A stretch of DNA of 16,700 nucleotides from Sulfurimonas sp. (GCA_027056465.1 JALUKS010000015.1:1-16700), one strand, 5' to 3'; positions 8,978 to 15,939 are shown, numbered from the stretch's first letter. Notes: generated by a model from the letters alone, not told the origin. Program-made: numbers and translations.

Positions 8978-10429
8978 TTAGATTTTTTCTAAATCAACTT
9001 CTCCGCCTGATTCTTGAACTAATCTATCCATCAAGGTGAAGAGTTCTAAACTTGACCTTTCTGCTTTATTGAAGTTAGCAACAACTTCTTCTTTATGAAT
9101 ACTAAGAGCATCTATGCCCTCTTCTAGGAAAGCAATATTTTTTTGTATAGACTCATGAAAAAGTTGATGATTATGAGCCATACTAGAGATTATTTTAGTA
9201 TTATCAAAGAGCTTTGTAAGGACATTGTCAAACCACTGACCAAACTTGCAGGAGTGATTATCTTTCCTCAGTGTGTCACTGAAATGAGGGTTTGCATTTG
9301 TTACTGCACTATATGCTTCTGATTTAAACATTATATGTTGAATCTTATAGATTGTCATCATTAGATGGATCGTATTTTTATTTGCATTTGTTGAAACTTC
9401 AGTTAATTCTCCATTAAAAAGATTGATTGTTTTTGAAAAATTATCCATTGTTTGTGTAGTTGCAACTGCGATAGTATTCATACTCTCTGAATTGTCTGAG
9501 ATATTTACAGACTCTTGTTGCAAGGTTTGTATAGTGATGGATATTTCATGAGTAGCTTTTTGCGTTCTCTCTGCTAGTTTTCTTACTTCATCCGCTACTA
9601 CTGCAAAGCCACGTCCGTGCTCACCAGCACGAGCAGCTTCAATAGCTGCGTTTAAAGCAAGTAGATTTGTTTGATCTGCAATATCTTTAATGAGTGCAAC
9701 AACAGAAGTAATTTCACTAACATTATCATTAAGTGATGTGATAGCAGAGGAAGTATCTGTAATAAGCTCATAGAGTGTATTCATATTTTTATCTGCATTT
9801 GCAACAGATACATTAGTCTCTTGTGCTAAGTTTGCTGTATGTTTTGTAACAATAGCAGCCTCTTTTAAATCATCTCCAACAAAAACTATATTTTCCATAA
9901 TAGTAGTTAAGTTGCCTTTTACACCACCATTGCTAGTAGATAATTCTTTTGAAAACATACCAGAGATTTGATATTTAGCATTCTCTTTCATCGCTTCTAT
10001 TGTTTTAGCAACTGCATCGGCAGTCTCTTTGAACTCTCCTTGCAAACCAGCTGAAAACATTGTTCGCGTCATATCACCGTTTGATACGGCTTCAACACTA
10101 TTTCGAGATTCTCTTAAAATAACTTCAACTTGGTCTAACATATCATTAATAGTTTCTGCTAACCTAGAAGACAAGGAGTCAAGTGTATCATAATGAATAC
10201 GATTTGTAAGTTCACCTCTTGAAACTTCTGTTGTGACTTGTAAAATGTTTTTCAATATCAAATCATCTTCACTCTCTACTTTCGCATGAGGAATAAATAA
10301 AAATAGAAGGCTAATTAAAATAAATAGAGTAGCAGGTACTATTTGGTTTAGAAAAAAGATTAAATAGAGTGCTAGAGAGAGATTTAATAATAAAAAACCC
10401 ACAATACGGAAATCTTTAAATTTTTGCAT
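8978..10429 (-). CDS. CetA-like chemoreceptor with tandem HAMP and C-terminal CZB zinc domain
   Basis: A 483-residue receptor with no periplasmic sensor: two closely spaced membrane helices (about 9-28 and 32-47) form a hairpin. Two HAMP-like units follow (about 54-105 and 108-150, with SRGELTNRI and SNGDMTRTM), then a short signalling domain with the conserved tip near 247-288. The C-terminus (about 355-435) is a chemoreceptor zinc-binding (CZB) domain with His365, Cys394 (HSCKFGQWF), His421 and His425. Their spacing (29, 27, 4) closely matches the 3His/1Cys zinc site known in DgcZ. CZB domains sense zinc and reactive oxidants such as hypochlorite in other bacteria. Its gene starts 12 bp after the PAS-only gene, with AAGGAGAG overlapping that stop codon. 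Membrane hairpin plus adjacent PAS protein resembles the split energy-taxis receptor CetA/CetB of Campylobacter; the CZB tail is extra as far as I recall. Confidence 0.92.
   Translation of the reverse strand: MQKFKDFRIVGFLLLNLSLALYLIFFLNQIVPATLFILISLLFLFIPHAKVESEDDLILKNILQVTTEVSRGELTNRIHYDTLDSLSSRLAETINDMLDQVEVILRESRNSVEAVSNGDMTRTMFSAGLQGEFKETADAVAKTIEAMKENAKYQISGMFSKELSTSNGGVKGNLTTIMENIVFVGDDLKEAAIVTKHTANLAQETNVSVANADKNMNTLYELITDTSSAITSLNDNVSEITSVVALIKDIADQTNLLALNAAIEAARAGEHGRGFAVVADEVRKLAERTQKATHEISITIQTLQQESVNISDNSESMNTIAVATTQTMDNFSKTINLFNGELTEVSTNANKNTIHLMMTIYKIQHIMFKSEAYSAVTNANPHFSDTLRKDNHSCKFGQWFDNVLTKLFDNTKIISSMAHNHQLFHESIQKNIAFLEEGIDALSIHKEEVVANFNKAERSSLELFTLMDRLVQESGGEVDLEKI
9577..9646. 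repeat. 70-bp direct repeat in the chemoreceptor hairpin tip, copy 2
   Basis: Partner of 7310-7379, in the same orientation and the same reading frame of the neighbouring chemoreceptor, with one mismatch (9620). Outside this patch the two genes diverge quickly at the DNA level. Confidence 0.85.
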
Positions 10430-10441
10430 AAGATACTCTCC

Positions 10442-10975
10442 TTAACTTTTTTGTAGATTCATAACTAAATCGTTATAAGTAGTTTTGTGTTGCGCGAGAA
10501 AACTGCCTAGAAGTTCTCCAGAAGCTTTCATCCCACCTTTTTTCTCAGCATCTATAAGTAGCTTATATACAGGTTCAATAGCTTCTAGTGCCGCATTTGA
10601 AGGTTTTCGTCTAAAAGATGAGTAGCCAATAATCTTTCCATTTTTATCATAATCAGCAGTAATATAAGCAAATACCCAATAGTATCCACCATCTTTTTTG
10701 AGGTTCTTCACAAAACCAAAAAACTCATTACCACTTTTGATCAAATCCCATGCAAGTTTAAAAGCCACTGCTGGCATATCTGGGTGTCTTATTAGATTGT
10801 GATTTGCTCCTATAAGTTCCTCTTTTGTGTATCCTGACATCTCGATAAAAATTTGATTACAGTATGTAATAATCCCTTTTGTATTAGTCTTAGAAACAAT
10901 AAAATCATTTTCTTCCATAACTTTTTTATTGTTTATTATATTTTTCGGAGCACTATTTTTATTTAATGTAGCCAT
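10442..10975 (-). CDS. Soluble Aer/CetB-like PAS protein (redox/energy sensing)
   Basis: A 177-residue cytoplasmic protein that is essentially one PAS domain (about 20-125) with a short helical tail (about 126-175, EAIEPVYKLL). It matches the N-terminal FAD-binding PAS of E. coli Aer, including NLIRHPDMP (60-68), Trp76 and YYWV (98-101), and the Aer-like EPxYK helix just after the PAS. It lacks membrane and signalling domains, so it needs a partner; the chemoreceptor starting 12 bp downstream, which lacks a sensor, is the obvious one, as in CetB/CetA. One odd residue: where Aer and the other PAS domains here have Trp in (P/N)W(S/Q)G, this protein has Phe85. Flavin binding is inferred. The ribosome site is weak (AGTAGAAAT). 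The next gene upstream ends 32 bp away, within the same run. Confidence 0.88.
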   Translation of the reverse strand: MATLNKNSAPKNIINNKKVMEENDFIVSKTNTKGIITYCNQIFIEMSGYTKEELIGANHNLIRHPDMPAVAFKLAWDLIKSGNEFFGFVKNLKKDGGYYWVFAYITADYDKNGKIIGYSSFRRKPSNAALEAIEPVYKLLIDAEKKGGMKASGELLGSFLAQHKTTYNDLVMNLQKS

Positions 10976-11007
10976 TATTAATTTCTACTTTTATTATTTA
11001 AGTTCAT

Positions 11008-13197
11008 TTAATCTTGAAACTTATCTCGAATAAGCAAAAACTTATCTAAGTTGTTTAAAAACAAGTCGACAAGTTTAGGGTCAAAGTGTTTGCCTTTTTC
11101 CTCTTCAAAAAGTTTTAATATTTTTTCTAAATCCCAAGCTTTTTTATAACATCTATCACTTCCTAAGGCATCAAACACATCTGCTAAGGCGGTAATACGA
11201 CCAAAAATATGTATATTTTCACCTTTTATTCCATTTGGATAACCACTTCCATCCCACTTCTCATGATGTCGGTAAGCTACAAGTGCTGCAGCTCTTAAGA
11301 TAGGTCTTTTAGAGTCTTTAAGTATCTCGTATCCTATCTCACTATGAGTTCGCATGATAATCCACTCTTCATCAGTAAGTTTTCCTGGTTTTTTTAAGAT
11401 ACTGTCTGGAATGGCTACTTTTCCTATGTCATGCATTGGTGAAGCAGTGTAAAGTAAGTTTGCATTTTTTTCACCGACTCCTGAGAGTAGAGCTAAAAGT
11501 CTTGAGTATCGAGCCACTCTTTTTACATGGTTACCAGTTTCTTGGGAACGGCTTTCACCGATTTCTCCCATTTTATAGATAATCTCTTTTTGAGTATTTT
11601 CTAGCTCGTTGTGTATGGTGACAATATCTGTAACATCATGTCTAATCCCTAGATACTCTATAATATTATCATTTTCATCCATTATAGGTACTATTGTTGA
11701 TTCTACATAGTAAAAAGTGCCATCTTTTTTTCTATTTTTTAACTGTCCATGCCATACTTTTTTACTGGTTATAGTCTCCCACATCTTTTTATAAACTTTT
11801 TTAGAAGTTTGTGCACTTTTTACAATATTGTGTTTTTTTCCAAGAAGCTCTTCTCTTGAATATCCTGATATTTCGCAAAACATATCATTTACATAAGTGA
11901 TATTTCCATCTGTATCAGCACGAGACAATATATTACTCTCATCAATGGCTTTTTGATACTCCTGAGAAGTTTTATAGGCTTGTGAAAAGTTTTGATTAGA
12001 GATGTTTAAATTGTCTTTTAATTCTAGTTTAATCTCTTCTAACTCCGTTATGTCTGTTCTTATTCCTATATACTCTACTATCATTCCATCATAATCGACT
12101 ATTGGATTTATTGTTGATTGAACATAGTATGCACTACCATCTTTTTTAAGATTTTTTACAACACCACTCCAAGGCTTTTTGCTTTTAATAGTTTGCCACA
12201 TATCTCCAAATGCTTCTGCTGGCATATCTGGGTGTCTTACAATATTGTGATGTTTACCAATAAGTTCTTCTTGTGTGTATCCTGAAATCTCACAAAACTT
12301 GTCATTTACAAAAGTAATAATACCTTTGTTATCAGCTTTAGAGACAATACAACTATCATCAATAGCAAGCTTATACTCATCTAATATTTTCTGTTTACAT
12401 AAGACTTCTGTATGTTTACGGTTGCTCTCTATTGATAAATCAACTTTTAAAATGAACTCTTCAATATTAAAGGGTTTCAGTATAAAGTCTGAAGCACCAG
12501 ATTTGAGACAATCTCGAATAAGCTCTGGGTCATTGTTTCCTGAGAGAATTATAATCGGTATATGGCAAAATTCATCTTTTTCTCTGATTTCATGTAATAA
12601 CTCTAGACCATGTTTATCTGGAAGTTCCATATCTAAAACTATTAGGTTTACTTTGTTTGTATTTATCTTTTCTAACCCATCTTGTGCAGTCAATGCCACT
12701 AATGAGTTATAGTTTCTTACAGCAAGTATCTTTTGAATCTGTTTACACATAAATATTGAGTCATCAATCACTAAAACATTCATATTACCATTTTTTTGGA
12801 GTGATTGTATAACACCATCTATGGAAGTTATTGATTTTGAAAAATTATTATCTTTAACGACATAATCTAAAATACCATTTTTAAAAAGACTTTCTCGTAT
12901 CTGCTTATCAGCTTCTGCTGTCAAAATGATGATTTTTGCTTTACTTAAACTTTTTATATCGTTGACTAACTCTTCACCATAAGCATCTGGTAAGTTTAAA
13001 TCTAATATGATGAAATCATATTCATCACTCATAAGTTTTTGACTTGCCTGTTCAAAATCAAGAGCTTGTTCGATTGTGTAGTACTCTTTCGTGTAGAGTG
13101 TTTTCTTGACAATGTTATTTATAAATTCAGAATCTTCAACTATTAATATTTTATAGTTTTTGATATTATTTAGATGATTCTGTTCACAATAAAGCAT
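11008..13197 (-). CDS. Double-receiver, double-PAS HD-GYP c-di-GMP phosphodiesterase
   Basis: A 729-residue soluble regulator, first gene of the leftward block. Receiver 1 (about 15-130) has Glu21/Asp22, Asp66, Thr93 and Lys115. Receiver 2 (about 139-255) has Asp145/Asp146, Asp189, Ser219 and Lys241. PAS 1 (about 275-385) is Aer-like with NIVRHPDMP (318-326). PAS 2 (about 415-525) keeps HNIV but lacks RHPDMP. A helix (525-545) leads to an HD-GYP domain (about 545-720) with His557, HDIGK (589-593), His618, HHE (644-646), GYP (652-654) and ADVFDAL. The complete motif set predicts hydrolysis of c-di-GMP to GMP, gated by two phosphorylation sites and at least one possible redox sensor. A -10 element lies about 37 bp upstream of the ATG, and a weak TAGGAA precedes it. 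Which kinase feeds each receiver is unknown; the two kinases in the block are candidates. Confidence 0.93.
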   Translation of the reverse strand: MLYCEQNHLNNIKNYKILIVEDSEFINNIVKKTLYTKEYYTIEQALDFEQASQKLMSDEYDFIILDLNLPDAYGEELVNDIKSLSKAKIIILTAEADKQIRESLFKNGILDYVVKDNNFSKSITSIDGVIQSLQKNGNMNVLVIDDSIFMCKQIQKILAVRNYNSLVALTAQDGLEKINTNKVNLIVLDMELPDKHGLELLHEIREKDEFCHIPIIILSGNNDPELIRDCLKSGASDFILKPFNIEEFILKVDLSIESNRKHTEVLCKQKILDEYKLAIDDSCIVSKADNKGIITFVNDKFCEISGYTQEELIGKHHNIVRHPDMPAEAFGDMWQTIKSKKPWSGVVKNLKKDGSAYYVQSTINPIVDYDGMIVEYIGIRTDITELEEIKLELKDNLNISNQNFSQAYKTSQEYQKAIDESNILSRADTDGNITYVNDMFCEISGYSREELLGKKHNIVKSAQTSKKVYKKMWETITSKKVWHGQLKNRKKDGTFYYVESTIVPIMDENDNIIEYLGIRHDVTDIVTIHNELENTQKEIIYKMGEIGESRSQETGNHVKRVARYSRLLALLSGVGEKNANLLYTASPMHDIGKVAIPDSILKKPGKLTDEEWIIMRTHSEIGYEILKDSKRPILRAAALVAYRHHEKWDGSGYPNGIKGENIHIFGRITALADVFDALGSDRCYKKAWDLEKILKLFEEEKGKHFDPKLVDLFLNNLDKFLLIRDKFQD

Positions 13198-13233
13198 TCC
13201 GTATAAGTTCCTATAAAATAATATAATTTGTGG

Positions 13234-13239
13234 ATTATA
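13234..13239 (-). promoter_or_regulatory. Probable -10 element for the leftward sensory block
   Basis: On the minus strand this reads TATAAT, preceded by GGA, in the 120-bp divergent intergenic region. It would start transcription near 13227, about 30 bases before the ATG at 13197. No convincing -35 was seen, which is usual for sigma-70 promoters in this group. It is the only good candidate upstream of the block. Confidence 0.5.
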
Positions 13240-13279
13240 TCCTTATTGTGGTTAAAAGGAGGTAAAACTAAAGCTAATT

Positions 13280-13288
13280 TGATATAAT
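13280..13288 (+). promoter_or_regulatory. Probable extended -10 promoter for the transglutaminase-merT-merP operon
   Basis: TGATATAAT is a perfect extended -10 (TGnTATAAT) 29 bases before the ATG at 13318. AGAGGT at 13304-13309 is the likely ribosome site. No -35 is evident. Divergent from the leftward -10 at 13234-13239. Confidence 0.6.
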
Positions 13289-13317
13289 ATCCAAAATTAA
13301 AATAGAGGTATAAATAT

Positions 13318-14445
13318 ATGCAAAGAAGAAATTTTATAGAAAAAAGTAGTCTCTTAGTAGGTCTTATGGCTACAGCACCTGTACTTGGATTTGCTAGTGA
13401 TATTAAAAATCCTAAAAGTAGAAAATTTATCGTAAATTACAATTTTGAAATAAAGCATGATAGTAAAAATTTTCCAGCTAAATTATGGAATCCACTTCCA
13501 TTTACTACAGCCTATCAAAAGGTAAAACTGCTACGCTTTGATGGTAACTATGATAACTATAATATTAATAGTAAAAATGATTATGATGCAAATACACTCT
13601 TTGCTGAGTGGAAAAAATCAGATAAGAAAAAATTACTTCATCTGCAGCTAGAGATTGAAACAGTAGATAGAACTGTCTCTCTGGAGAAAATTAAAAGAGC
13701 GAGCAAGTTAAATTTAGCTACTCCTCAAAATATTCAAATTTACTTAGAACCAACAGCCCATATTCCTACAACTGGTATTATTAAACAGCTTGCAGATAGA
13801 ATAATTGGTGATAGTACAGACTCCTTTGAAAAGGTGAAAAAAGTCTATCTTTGGTGTGCACAGCATACATTCAGAGATAAAAATGTTATTGGATGTGGTA
13901 AGGGAGATGTTGGAAAAATGGTCTCTGAAAAAGAGGTTGAGTATATCTATAAAAATGGCTATTACGGTGGCAAGTGTACTGATTTAAGTTCACTTTTTAC
14001 TGCGATTGCTAGAGCTGCTGGTATTCCGACACGTGAAGTCTTTGGTATTCGTCTTGGGAAAAGCCACTTTAGTAAAGCACTAGGAAAGAGTGATGCTAAA
14101 GGATTTGCGACTATCTCTTCTTGGCAACACTGTCGCGCTGAGTATTATATCGCAGGTGCAGGATGGATACCGACTGACCCAGCAGATATTACGAAATTAG
14201 AACTTGTTGAGGGATTAAAATTTAATGACCCTAAAGTGCAAAAACTCTTAGAAAAATATATAAACTCTTGGGAGATGAACTGGGTTGGTTTTAACCATGC
14301 CCGAGATTTTAAACTTTTTCCTCAACCTGAGCAATATCCTCTTAATATGTTTGGTTATCCTTATGGGGAAGTTGAAGATAATGTTCTAAATTATTATGAT
14401 CCAAAAAGTTTTGAGTACAAAATCACTTCTCAAGAAATTTTTTAA
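13318..14445 (+). CDS. Tat-exported transglutaminase-like protein
   Basis: A 375-residue protein. The N-terminus RRNFIEK (3-9), a hydrophobic stretch (about 11-25) and a likely cleavage after Ala26 (GFA/SD) form a twin-arginine signal peptide, so the folded enzyme should act in the periplasm. A transglutaminase-like core (about 155-300) carries the Cys-His-Asp triad as Cys220 (GGKCTDLSS), His271 (SWQHCRAEY) and Asp287 (WIPTDPAD). Such proteins are papain-fold enzymes and in bacteria are often proteases, isopeptidases or amide-forming enzymes rather than true transglutaminases. Extra cysteines at 180, 193 and 272 could bind metal or form disulfides. Its stop overlaps the merT-like start by one base (TAATG), implying a joint role with the metal-transport genes. 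The substrate is unknown. Confidence 0.85.
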   Translation: MQRRNFIEKSSLLVGLMATAPVLGFASDIKNPKSRKFIVNYNFEIKHDSKNFPAKLWNPLPFTTAYQKVKLLRFDGNYDNYNINSKNDYDANTLFAEWKKSDKKKLLHLQLEIETVDRTVSLEKIKRASKLNLATPQNIQIYLEPTAHIPTTGIIKQLADRIIGDSTDSFEKVKKVYLWCAQHTFRDKNVIGCGKGDVGKMVSEKEVEYIYKNGYYGGKCTDLSSLFTAIARAAGIPTREVFGIRLGKSHFSKALGKSDAKGFATISSWQHCRAEYYIAGAGWIPTDPADITKLELVEGLKFNDPKVQKLLEKYINSWEMNWVGFNHARDFKLFPQPEQYPLNMFGYPYGEVEDNVLNYYDPKSFEYKITSQEIF

Positions 14446-14804
14446 TGCTAAAATCACCAAAAAAAGAGGAGAAATCATTTTGGACACTCATTATAGGGGC
14501 TTCAGTTACTGCTATCTTAGCTAGTACCTGCTGTTTAGCTCCTCTACTCTTTTTGCTTTTTGGTGTGAGTGTTGGTTCTCTCTCCTTTTTGCAGTTTTTT
14601 GCTCCCTATAAAATATATTTTACCATTGCAGCTGTAGTTATCATTAGCTATTTATGGGGAAATTACTTTTTTGTTTTGAGGAAAAAGCATGTTTGTGAGG
14701 GGAGTATCTGTAAAAATTATTTAAAATATTTAACACTTGGCACAATTTTTGTTGTTATTATGTTGACATACCCTTATTGGGTAATATATCTTATTGGAGA
14801 TTAA
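14445..14804 (+). CDS. merT: MerT-like metal ion membrane transporter
   Basis: A 119-residue inner-membrane protein with three membrane helices (about 14-42, 56-76 and 95-116). Helix 1 carries the vicinal pair Cys29-Cys30 in STCCLAPLL, and the cytoplasmic loop between helices 2 and 3 carries Cys84 and Cys89 (CEGSIC). This is the layout of MerT, which takes Hg(II) from MerP and passes it inward through cysteine pairs; length is also typical. It overlaps the upstream transglutaminase gene by one base and the merP-like gene begins directly after its stop. No merA, merR or other resistance gene is nearby, so the natural substrate may be another soft metal (copper, for example) or mercury handled elsewhere. 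The symbol reflects family resemblance, not a proven function. Confidence 0.8.
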   Translation: MLKSPKKEEKSFWTLIIGASVTAILASTCCLAPLLFLLFGVSVGSLSFLQFFAPYKIYFTIAAVVIISYLWGNYFFVLRKKHVCEGSICKNYLKYLTLGTIFVVIMLTYPYWVIYLIGD

Positions 14805-15071
14805 ATGAAAAAAATATTACTTCTGTCACTCTTATTTAGCTTATCTTTACAAGCTAAAGAGCAGAGTGTAACACTTAAAATTGATGGTATGACATGCCCC
14901 CTCTGTACGATGGCTATCAAAAAGAGTCTCAAAAGTACAAAAGGTGTGAAAAAAATAAAGATAAGCCTACCAAAAAAAAGAGCAGTTGTACTTTTTGAGA
15001 CTACTCAAGCTAATACTACAACTCTTATAAATGCTATAAAAAAAGCAGGATATAGTGCCGAACTTGAGTAA
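14805..15071 (+). CDS. merP: MerP-like periplasmic heavy-metal-binding protein
   Basis: An 88-residue protein with a cleavable signal peptide (about 1-17, LQA/KEQ) and one heavy-metal-associated (HMA) ferredoxin-fold domain (about 20-88). The metal site is GMTCPLC with Cys31 and Cys34, followed by the KKSLKSTKGV helix typical of MerP. It should bind a soft metal ion in the periplasm and hand it to the adjacent MerT-like transporter. Its ATG touches the stop of the upstream gene, with GGAGA inside that gene as ribosome site. A CopZ-type copper chaperone is excluded by the export signal, but copper as ligand is not. Last gene of its operon. Confidence 0.82.
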   Translation: MKKILLLSLLFSLSLQAKEQSVTLKIDGMTCPLCTMAIKKSLKSTKGVKKIKISLPKKRAVVLFETTQANTTTLINAIKKAGYSAELE

Positions 15072-15094
15072 AGCATTCTGCATAAACTCCTAGA

Positions 15095-15117
15095 AGTTAA
15101 TGATTACAACATTAATT
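15095..15117. repeat. AT-rich inverted repeat next to the DUF190-crcB promoter (possible operator)
   Basis: TTAATG (15097-15102) and CATTAA (15110-15115) form a 6-bp dyad around a 7-base centre, extendable by a G-T and an A-T pair. It ends just before the extended -10 at 15120. It has no T-run, so it is not a convincing terminator for merP; a regulator-binding site is possible but unproven in such AT-rich DNA. Confidence 0.3.
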
Positions 15118-15119
15118 AA

Positions 15120-15128
15120 TGCTATACT
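15120..15128 (+). promoter_or_regulatory. Probable extended -10 promoter for DUF190-crcB
   Basis: TGCTATACT fits TGnTATAAT with one mismatch. It would start transcription near 15135, leaving a leader of about 50 bases. That leader holds a 5-bp stem AGGAT/ATCCT (15136-15140 and 15158-15162) of doubtful meaning. No fluoride riboswitch could be recognised. Confidence 0.5.
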
Positions 15129-15187
15129 TTTATGAAGGATATTCTTTTATAAGTCAAATCCTCCAAATCTAGTAAAAAAGAGAAATA

Positions 15188-15547
15188 ATGAAACAATATT
15201 TAGGAAGAAAGAAAATTTTACGTATCTACATAGACACTTTAGATAAATATAATGGTGAACCTCTTTTTGAAGAGATTTTAAAAGAGGTAAAAAGAGAAGG
15301 ATTAGCAGGAGCAACTGTTTTTAAAGCAGTTGCAGGTATTGGTGCTTTTTCAGAAGTACACAGTTTTAAAGTGTGGGCTTTAGCACAAGAACTTCCTCTT
15401 GTTATTGAAATCATAGATGATAAAGAAAAAATAGATACTTTCATAGAACATATTGACCCTATGATGGATAACGGATTAATAACACTAACTGATACAGAAG
15501 TTATTAATTATAAACATAAAAATTTCAACAAACAAGAAGAAAAATGA
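15188..15547 (+). CDS. DUF190 family protein (CrcB-associated)
   Basis: A 119-residue soluble protein of the DUF190 family, a small ferredoxin-like/PII-like fold often encoded beside crcB. The family features visible are GATVFKAVAGIGAF (41-54), ALAQELPLVIEIID (65-78) and the GLITL segment (96-100). It has no signal peptide or membrane helix. Its stop overlaps the crcB start by 4 bases (ATGA), so the two are translated together and it probably modulates or supports fluoride export, although no biochemical function is established as far as I know. The ribosome site is modest (AAGAG close to the ATG). Confidence 0.85.
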   Translation: MKQYLGRKKILRIYIDTLDKYNGEPLFEEILKEVKREGLAGATVFKAVAGIGAFSEVHSFKVWALAQELPLVIEIIDDKEKIDTFIEHIDPMMDNGLITLTDTEVINYKHKNFNKQEEK

Positions 15548-15924
15548 ATTTAACACTTATATTTTTCGTTGGTGCAGGTGGTTTTTTTGGTGCAATCTCA
15601 AGATTTTTAATCGCTACTGGTGTGCAAAAATTTTCAGGCTCACTTTTTCCTTTAGGAACACTTAGTGTTAATGTACTTGGAAGTTTTATCATTGGTTTAG
15701 CTGCAATGTTCTTTGCTCAGAGTGTCCAACCTGAGTACAAAGCTTTCGTGGTTACAGGATTTTTAGGTGCACTTACAACATTTTCTACTTTCTCTTTAGA
15801 AAATGTGAATATGCTTCAAGATGGTGAATTTACAAGTTTTGGAATTAATGTAATTTTAAATGTAACACTGAGTATAACAGCTACACTACTTGCTGTTATT
15901 TTATTTAAAAGACTCTACTCTTAA
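15544..15924 (+). CDS. crcB: Fluoride ion channel CrcB/FluC
   Basis: A 126-residue, four-helix inner-membrane protein of full family length. Hallmarks are GGFFGAISR (12-20), the PLGTLSVNVLGSF segment (36-48) with pore Asn43, and GFLGALTTFSTF (72-83) holding the phenylalanine-box residues Phe80 and Phe83. CrcB/FluC forms antiparallel dimers that let F- leave the cytoplasm and so protect enolase and pyrophosphatase. It is one gene copy per dimer type here, with no second crcB paralogue; the partner gene is the DUF190 protein that overlaps it by 4 bases. It converges with the small membrane-protein gene 15 bp further on. Confidence 0.95.
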   Translation: MNLTLIFFVGAGGFFGAISRFLIATGVQKFSGSLFPLGTLSVNVLGSFIIGLAAMFFAQSVQPEYKAFVVTGFLGALTTFSTFSLENVNMLQDGEFTSFGINVILNVTLSITATLLAVILFKRLYS

Positions 15925-15939
15925 ATGTGTGTAAATCTT

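Noticed and set aside
14445..15071. Classical mercury-resistance operon
   Set aside because: merT- and merP-like genes are present, but merA, merB and merR are absent from the flanks, so resistance cannot be claimed.
15132..15152. Six-codon upstream reading frame (MKDILL) before the DUF190 gene
   Set aside because: No ribosome site precedes it and a frame this short is expected by chance.
15129..15187. Fluoride riboswitch in the DUF190-crcB leader
   Set aside because: The leader is only about 55 bases and AT-rich; I could not match the conserved loop and pseudoknot parts of the crcB motif. Only a 5-bp stem AGGAT/ATCCT is present.
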